Positions 24,202 through 27,470 of a DNA stretch of 27,470 nt are shown one piece after another. Origin of the DNA: XN24 sp964413755 (GTDB lineage: Bacteria > Pseudomonadota > Gammaproteobacteria > Steroidobacterales > XN24). Under the pieces are notes generated by a model. The model was not told where the DNA came from and did no database searches. It saw nothing but the letters and a program-made list of their open reading frames with translations. Each line of letters opens with the position of its first letter. Positions within the stretch are counted from its first letter, which is position 1. The translations under genes and the position numbers were made by a program. The DNA lies in contig CAYPTW010000031.1 in assembly GCA_964413755.1 (NCBI GenBank), forward strand, positions 1 to 27,470. Direction: 5' to 3'.

Positions 24202-24489
24202 ATGAGCGAACGCGACGCGTACCTGAAAAAAGCCAATGCCAAGCTTAAGGAATGGGATGCCGAGATCGACAAGCTTCGTGCCAGGGCGGAGGGCGCCAGC
24301 GCCGACGCGACGCTGGATTATGAGCGCCGTCTGCGAGAACTGAAGGCCGCACGTGATGCCGCCGGCGACAAGCTGCGTGAACTGCGTAATACAGGCGCGG
24401 AGAACTGGCAGAGCGTGCGCCACCAGGCAGAAGAGACTTGGGAGCGGATGTCGCGTTCGCTAAAGGACAACCTCGACCGCTTGAAATAA
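24202..24489 (+). CDS. Small coiled-coil protein, sll1863-type stress-response family
   Basis: A 95-residue protein, highly charged and almost entirely helical. Residues 1-65 have heptad-like spacing (AYLKKANAKLKEWDAEIDKL, then LRELKAARDAAGDKLREL), followed by a Trp-containing amphipathic tail (ENWQSVRHQAEETWERMSRS). This layout matches small proteins annotated as the sll1863 stress-response family, whose molecular function is not established. ATG 24202 follows GGAG at 24191-24194; the frame extends upstream but with unrelated residues. It lies 202 bp after the MltF-like gene, and that gap holds a minor hairpin (24009-24024) and no other gene. Confidence 0.75.
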   Translation: MSERDAYLKKANAKLKEWDAEIDKLRARAEGASADATLDYERRLRELKAARDAAGDKLRELRNTGAENWQSVRHQAEETWERMSRSLKDNLDRLK

Positions 24490-24513
24490 GTGGTGCGCCT
24501 GGAATCCTGCCCG

Positions 24514-24536
24514 TCACCGGTCCCGTGGTGAGTTTT
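24514..24536 (+). terminator. Possible weak terminator after the coiled-coil gene
   Basis: TCACC (24514-24518) pairs with GGTGA (24527-24531), followed by GTTTT. The stem is only 5 bp, so this is tentative. The rest of 24490-24734 contains no gene I can support; it holds GC-rich, hairpin-prone sequence (about 24607-24670) and the T-arm-like repeats described separately. Confidence 0.3.
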
Positions 24537-24673
24537 CCGCTGGTGCAGAAGGCGGGGCTCAGCTGAGGAATCGGCCGCGCTGCTGCTGTGGGAGAGCGTG
24601 GGATGGGCCGCCCCTGCGGGACGGCGCCTCCGCCGGCTCCGATTGGGGCGGCACTGCGTACCGCCGCCTGCGG

Positions 24674-24765
24674 CTTCGAACCAGCTCTTTATGAACCGTG
24701 GGTTCGAATTTCGGCGAGTGCTCGGGCTGCGGAGTGGCGGAGGGGGTGGGATTCGAACCCACGGT
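24674..24765. repeat. Inverted copies of a tRNA T-arm segment
   Basis: ACCGTGGGTTCGAAT at 24695-24709 is the exact reverse complement of 24751-24765, which is the T-arm of the partial tRNA-Ser. The two 15-bp arms are 41 bp apart. A third, shorter match (TTCGAACC, 24675-24682) lies just to the left. The arrangement could be a relic of integration at a tRNA 3' end, a degenerate tRNA fragment, or an artefact at the end of a contig. Confidence 0.7.
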
Positions 24766-24785
24766 ACGGTAAACCGTACACTTGA
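24735..24785 (-). tRNA. tRNA-Ser, 3' part only (5' part lost in the assembly gap)
   Basis: Read leftward from the gap, the sequence has a long variable arm (GTACGG-TTT-ACCGTAC), a T-arm with the GTGGG-TTCGAAT-CCCAC stem and loop, the acceptor 3' strand CCCCTCC, the discriminator G and an encoded CCA (24735-24737 on the plus strand read TGG). A long variable arm together with CTCCG-CCA fits tRNA-Ser better than tRNA-Leu or tRNA-Tyr. The anticodon lies in the Ns, so the isoacceptor is unknown. Confidence 0.8.
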
Positions 24786-24885
24786 NNNNNNNNNNNNNNN
24801 NNNNNNNNNNNNNNNNNNNNNNNNNNNNNNNNNNNNNNNNNNNNNNNNNNNNNNNNNNNNNNNNNNNNNNNNNNNNNNNNNNNNN
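24786..24885. other. Assembly gap of 100 Ns
   Basis: Exactly 100 N characters, the conventional length for a gap of unknown size in a scaffold. It truncates the tRNA-Ser on the left and the DUF3667 gene on the right. Gene order and distance across it are not proven by the sequence, and any frame read through it is meaningless. Confidence 0.98.
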
Positions 24886-25409
24886 TCGACGAAGTACCGG
24901 CCGCGCCGGAAATGCAGGCCCATGAGCACCAGTGCGAACAGCGGCGCATGGATGATCACCAGCACCTTGGCCAGGTTGGTGGCTTCGACCTGGTATTCGA
25001 GCGCGTACTCCTCGAACTCGATGCCGCGCGACGCTAGGCGGGCTTCGACCAGTTGCTGCGCCAGCGCGCCGTGCGGCTGCGCCAGCTGCTCGGCCAGCGA
25101 CAGGTTCAGGTCGGACAAAGGCGGGTAGAAGAAGTAGACCACGTTGGCGATGAGAAACAGCGACAGCGGCGCGAGGTTGCGCTTGCGGCGTCCTTCCAGC
25201 CAGTCGCGATCCAGCCGGCCCGGGCGGAACAACAGGCGCCCGAGGCTGCCGAGGAAGCGTTCGTCCACCATCGTGAGCGACTCGAGCAGTTGCCGCAGGA
25301 ACCAGCCGAACCGCTGTTCCGCCGGTTCGATGCGTTTCTGCCCGCAGACGTGGCAATAGCGGCCTTGCAATGGTGCGCCGCAGTTCGGGCAGGGTGTCTG
25401 CTCGCTCAT
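24886..25409 (-). CDS. DUF3667-type membrane protein, C-terminus lost in the gap
   Basis: The N-terminal 174 residues of a membrane protein; the rest is in the assembly gap. The start ATG 25409 gives MSEQTPCPNCGAPLQGRYC, and an ATG at 25418 is an alternative; no strong ribosome-binding site is seen for either. A zinc ribbon with two knuckles (CPNC and CHVC-GQ) opens the protein, followed by an amphipathic segment (GWFLRQLLESLTMVDERFLGS) and RPGRLDRDWLEGRRKRNLAPLSLFLIANVVYFF, the conserved stretch and first membrane span typical of DUF3667 proteins. A second span (KVLVIIHAPLFALVLMGL) lies near the gap. The function is unknown. It diverges from nikR across 74 bp. Confidence 0.85.
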
Positions 25410-25483
25410 GCGCTGCATTATGATGCACGAGGCGGCTGCAGCAAGCGCCATGTGTATCGTGTGACGGGCGGAGGGCGAAACAA

Positions 25484-25951
25484 ATGAGCGAGCGGTTCAC
25501 CGTGTCCCTGGAGGCCGAGCTGGCGCGCCAGTTCGACGACTACATGCAGCGCAAGGGCGCGCGCAACCGCTCCGAGGCGGTGCGCGACCTGATCCGCGAC
25601 GCGCTGGCGCGCGAGCAGCTGGACAACGATCCCGCAACGGAGTGCCTGGGCGTCCTCACCTATGTGTACAACCATCACGAGCGCGAACTCAGCAAGCGCC
25701 TGACGGAAGCGCACCACGCCCATCACGACCTCACCGTCACCACGCTGCACATGCACCTGGACCACGACAATTGCCTGGAGGCGGTGTTGCTGAAGGGCCC
25801 TTCCTCGGACGTCGAGGCGTTCGGGGACTCGGTGATGTCGCGGCCCGGCATCCATCACGGCCGCTTGCACCGCATCCCCGCGCCGGGTACCGACGGGGCC
25901 CACGAACACGCCCACACCCATCCCCATTCCCACCGCCATTCCCACGACTGA
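25484..25951 (+). CDS. nikR: Nickel-responsive transcriptional regulator NikR
   Basis: A 155-residue ribbon-helix-helix regulator. ATG 25484 follows GGAGGG. Residues 1-45 form the DNA-binding domain (RFTVSLEAELARQFDDYM, then NRSEAVRDLIRDAL). The C-terminal ACT-type domain carries the high-affinity nickel ligands of the family: His78, His89, His91 and Cys97, equivalent to E. coli His76, His87, His89 and Cys95. With nickel bound it normally represses nickel-uptake genes. An unusual extra tail (about residues 139-155) contains seven histidines alternating with other residues and may add low-affinity metal binding. It precedes the nickel transporter genes on the same strand by 111 bp, where a likely NikR operator lies. 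Confidence 0.96.
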   Translation: MSERFTVSLEAELARQFDDYMQRKGARNRSEAVRDLIRDALAREQLDNDPATECLGVLTYVYNHHERELSKRLTEAHHAHHDLTVTTLHMHLDHDNCLEAVLLKGPSSDVEAFGDSVMSRPGIHHGRLHRIPAPGTDGAHEHAHTHPHSHRHSHD

Positions 25952-25992
25952 CGGCTGCCCGGAAAACCCGTATTGAGAGCTGCCCCGGCGGG

Positions 25993-26023
25993 TGGTAAGA
26001 AGATTCCTTAAATTCTCTTACCA
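25993..26023. promoter_or_regulatory. Probable NikR operator upstream of the nickel transporter genes
   Basis: A perfect 8-bp inverted repeat TGGTAAGA (25993-26000) and TCTTACCA (26016-26023) is separated by 15 nt. Its inner six bases, GTAAGA-N15-TCTTAC, differ from the E. coli NikR site GTATGA-N16-TCATAC by one base per arm and one base of spacing. It lies in the AT-rich segment between nikR and the NikL-like gene, 39 bp before the ATG at 26063, where it would overlap the promoter. Repression of nickel uptake by the adjacent NikR is the natural inference. Confidence 0.75.
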
Positions 26024-26062
26024 GTATCCGCTTCAGGGCACTGGTCGCGCAGGGGTTCCGGC

Positions 26063-26527
26063 ATGAAGAAATGGCTGCATTTCGCAGGCGCGCTGGCCGT
26101 GCTGGCGCTCGGCTCCGCACCCGGGACCGGTGCCGCGCACGCGCTGCTGCACGAGGTGATCGATGCCGATGCGCTGGTGCTGAAGCTGTCCTTTCCCGGC
26201 GGCGATGCACCGTTGTTCGAGGCCTACGAGATCTACGCGCCCGGCGACGAGACGCCCTTCCAGACGGGGCGCGTGAACGCTGTCGGCGAAGTCAGCTTCC
26301 ACCCGGACCGGCCGGGGGAATGGCAGGTCAAGGTATTCACTGCGGACGGTCATGGCACGGTGGTGCGCGTGGCGGTCGATGCAGCGGGCAGCGCCGCGAT
26401 GGTCACCGCTGCGCAGGAGGCGCATACCCACGGCTATGCGGGTCGCGTGCTCGCCGGCCTGGGCTACCTGCTCGGCCTGTTTGGCATCTGGGCGTTGTGG
26501 CGCGGTCGGCGTGCGACGGCAGGCTGA
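26063..26527 (+). CDS. NikL-like periplasmic/membrane component of a nickel ECF transporter
   Basis: A 154-residue protein with an N-terminal signal sequence (LHFAGALAVLALGSA, cleavage near AAHA), a periplasmic beta-rich domain (about residues 28-118: HEVIDADALVLKLSFPGG ... FEAYEIYAP ... GEVSFHPDRPGEWQVKVFTADG) and a C-terminal membrane span (about 128-146). The domain resembles DUF4198/transthyretin-like modules. Its size and two hydrophobic ends match NikL, an accessory protein found with NikM and NikQ in nickel transporters. Mature His residues near the predicted N-terminus (AHALLH) could help deliver metal. It is 3 nt upstream of the NikM/CbiM gene and downstream of the probable NikR operator. 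The NikL name rests on context and topology more than on diagnostic residues. Confidence 0.75.
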   Translation: MKKWLHFAGALAVLALGSAPGTGAAHALLHEVIDADALVLKLSFPGGDAPLFEAYEIYAPGDETPFQTGRVNAVGEVSFHPDRPGEWQVKVFTADGHGTVVRVAVDAAGSAAMVTAAQEAHTHGYAGRVLAGLGYLLGLFGIWALWRGRRATAG

Positions 26528-26530
26528 GCC

Positions 26531-27181
26531 ATGCACATCCCTGACGGGCTGATCTCGCCACAGACCTACCTGCCGGCGCTGGCGCTGGCCGCCCCGCTGT
26601 GGGTGCTGGCGGCGCGCCGGCTGCGAGCGCGCATGGGCGACGAGATGCTGCCGCGGTTGGCGGTGTTCACTGCGCTGGCGTTCCTGCTCTCCACGCTGAT
26701 GCTGCCGCTGCCGGGCGGCACTTCGGGGCATCTCGTCGGCGTCGGCCTGCTGGCACTGGTCTTCGGGCCCTGGATCGCCTTCCTGGCCTACACCCTGGTG
26801 CTGGTGCTGCAGGCCGTGGTGGTCGGCGCCGGCGGCATCACCTCGCTGCCGGTGAATGCGCTGGCGCTGGGCCTGGTAGCGGCCTGGACGACATGGGCGG
26901 GCTACCGCCTGCTGCGCGGGCTGAACGAAACCGCGGCGGTCGCGATCGCAACCTGGGTCGGCGTGATGACCGCGGCGCTGCTGCTGGCGTTGCTGCTGGG
27001 ACTGCAGCCGATTATCGCGCAGGGCGCCGACGGCACCCCGTTGTTTTTTCCCTTCGGTCCCGCCGTGACCCTGCCGGCGCTGCTGGTGCCCCATGCTTTC
27101 ATCGCGGCGGGTGAGGCGGCCCTGACGGTGCTGGTGTTCCGCCACGCGCGCAAGCGGCGCTGGGTGGAGTCGGTGTCGTGA
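26531..27181 (+). CDS. nikM: Substrate-specific component of a nickel/cobalt ECF transporter (NikM/CbiM)
   Basis: A 216-residue inner-membrane S-component. The N-terminus MHIPDGLIS is the hallmark of CbiM/NikM: the free amino group and His2 form part of the metal site, so ATG 26531 is certain. About six to seven hydrophobic helices follow, with the conserved P-G-G-T-S-G-H-L-V-G loop (about residues 60-69; its His is a metal ligand in the family) and the G-G-I-T-S-L-P-V-N-A segment. Sequence alone does not separate nickel from cobalt, but nikR and the operator favour nickel. It starts 3 nt after the NikL-like gene and overlaps the next start codon by 3 nt. Confidence 0.92.
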   Translation: MHIPDGLISPQTYLPALALAAPLWVLAARRLRARMGDEMLPRLAVFTALAFLLSTLMLPLPGGTSGHLVGVGLLALVFGPWIAFLAYTLVLVLQAVVVGAGGITSLPVNALALGLVAAWTTWAGYRLLRGLNETAAVAIATWVGVMTAALLLALLLGLQPIIAQGADGTPLFFPFGPAVTLPALLVPHAFIAAGEAALTVLVFRHARKRRWVESVS

Positions 27182-27470
27182 AGCATCGCCTCGCCCTGTG
27201 GGCCTGGCTCGCCGCCGTGGTGGCGACCACGCTGGTGCACCAGCCGGCGCTGCTGGCGGCGGCCCTGGCGCTGGTGCTGCTGCTCTCCGGGCGCGATCGT
27301 CTCCGGCTGTTGTGGCGCGCGACACGCATGGTGGCGCCGGTGCTCATCCTGCTGTCGATCGGCTACCTGGTGCTGGCCTGGTGGCAGGCACGACCCGTCG
27401 TCGATTACCTGCTCCTGCTCAACCTGCGCGTGGTGCTGCTGGCGCTGCTCACGGCCTGGGCCGTGCGCGA
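27178..27470 (+). CDS. Transmembrane T-component of the ECF transporter (NikQ/CbiQ-like), 3'-truncated by the window
   Basis: The first 97 residues of a gene that runs off the window. It starts with GTG 27178, which overlaps the TGA of the NikM gene (GTGA), a sign of translational coupling. The visible part is highly hydrophobic: a span at about residues 6-20, a Leu/Ala-rich second span (PALLAAALALVLLLSG), and a third (VLILLSIGYLVLAWW), followed by LLLNLRVVLLALLTAWAVR. This pattern and its position after NikM fit CbiQ/NikQ, the component that couples the substrate-binding subunit to the ATPase. The diagnostic Ala-Arg-Gly coupling motifs would lie beyond the edge. An ATPase gene (nikO/cbiO) would be expected next. 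Confidence 0.75.
   Translation, partial: MKHRLALWAWLAAVVATTLVHQPALLAAALALVLLLSGRDRLRLLWRATRMVAPVLILLSIGYLVLAWWQARPVVDYLLLLNLRVVLLALLTAWAVR

Noticed and set aside
24607..24670. GC-rich repeats before the tRNA as a CRISPR or REP array
   Set aside because: There are no regularly spaced identical repeats; only short, irregular, hairpin-prone GC motifs are seen.
24318..25451. A minus-strand frame reading through the N run and joining the DUF3667 gene to sequence left of the gap
   Set aside because: The Ns are a scaffold gap of unknown length, so the continuity is artificial and the left half is a shadow of the coiled-coil gene and tRNA region.

Overview
The window looks like chromosomal DNA from a high-GC gammaproteobacterium. 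The block xseA (leftward) / guaB-guaA-tadA (rightward) / mltF (leftward) resembles the layout I know from Pseudomonas-type gammaproteobacteria, and most genes show strong G/C use at third codon positions. I cannot name the genus. A run of 100 Ns at 24786-24885 is a scaffold gap, so the order of genes across it is an assembly inference.

Region 1 (1-2268) is an accessory island with visibly AT-richer stretches. It holds two small putative membrane proteins, a short secreted RHS-core protein with a variable C-terminal domain (a polymorphic-toxin architecture), a small AT-rich gene just downstream that is probably its immunity gene, a short stretch that looks like a leftover RHS linker, and the truncated 5' end of an IS481-like transposase.

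Region 2 (2269-8839) is core metabolism. xseA (exonuclease VII large subunit) diverges from guaB (IMP dehydrogenase) and guaA (GMP synthase). These are followed by an unusual fusion of two CDGSH iron-sulfur modules to an FMN/3Fe-4S glutamate-synthase-type domain, and by tadA, which overlaps it by 4 nt. A good sigma70-type promoter is visible before guaB.

Region 3 (8864-14592) has a leftward pair, a DASS/SLC13-type transporter followed by the lytic transglycosylase mltF. Diverging from it is katG, with a well-spaced OxyR-type operator upstream and a strong terminator downstream.

Region 4 (14593-24489) is mostly envelope biology: a serine hydrolase of the beta-lactamase/PBP fold, a CPBP membrane protease followed by a patatin-POTRA-barrel protein (type Vd secretion architecture), a DUF2892 membrane protein with a Crp/Fnr regulator, a phospholipase D/cardiolipin-synthase-like lipoprotein, an outer-membrane barrel, a second MltF-like lipoprotein, and a small coiled-coil stress protein.

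Region 5 (24490-27470) contains the 3' half of a tRNA-Ser cut by the gap and surrounded by inverted copies of its T-arm, a truncated DUF3667 membrane protein, and a nickel uptake locus. That locus has nikR with a histidine-rich tail, an inverted repeat that closely matches the NikR half-site pattern, a NikL-like periplasmic/membrane protein, NikM/CbiM, and the start of NikQ/CbiQ, which runs off the window.
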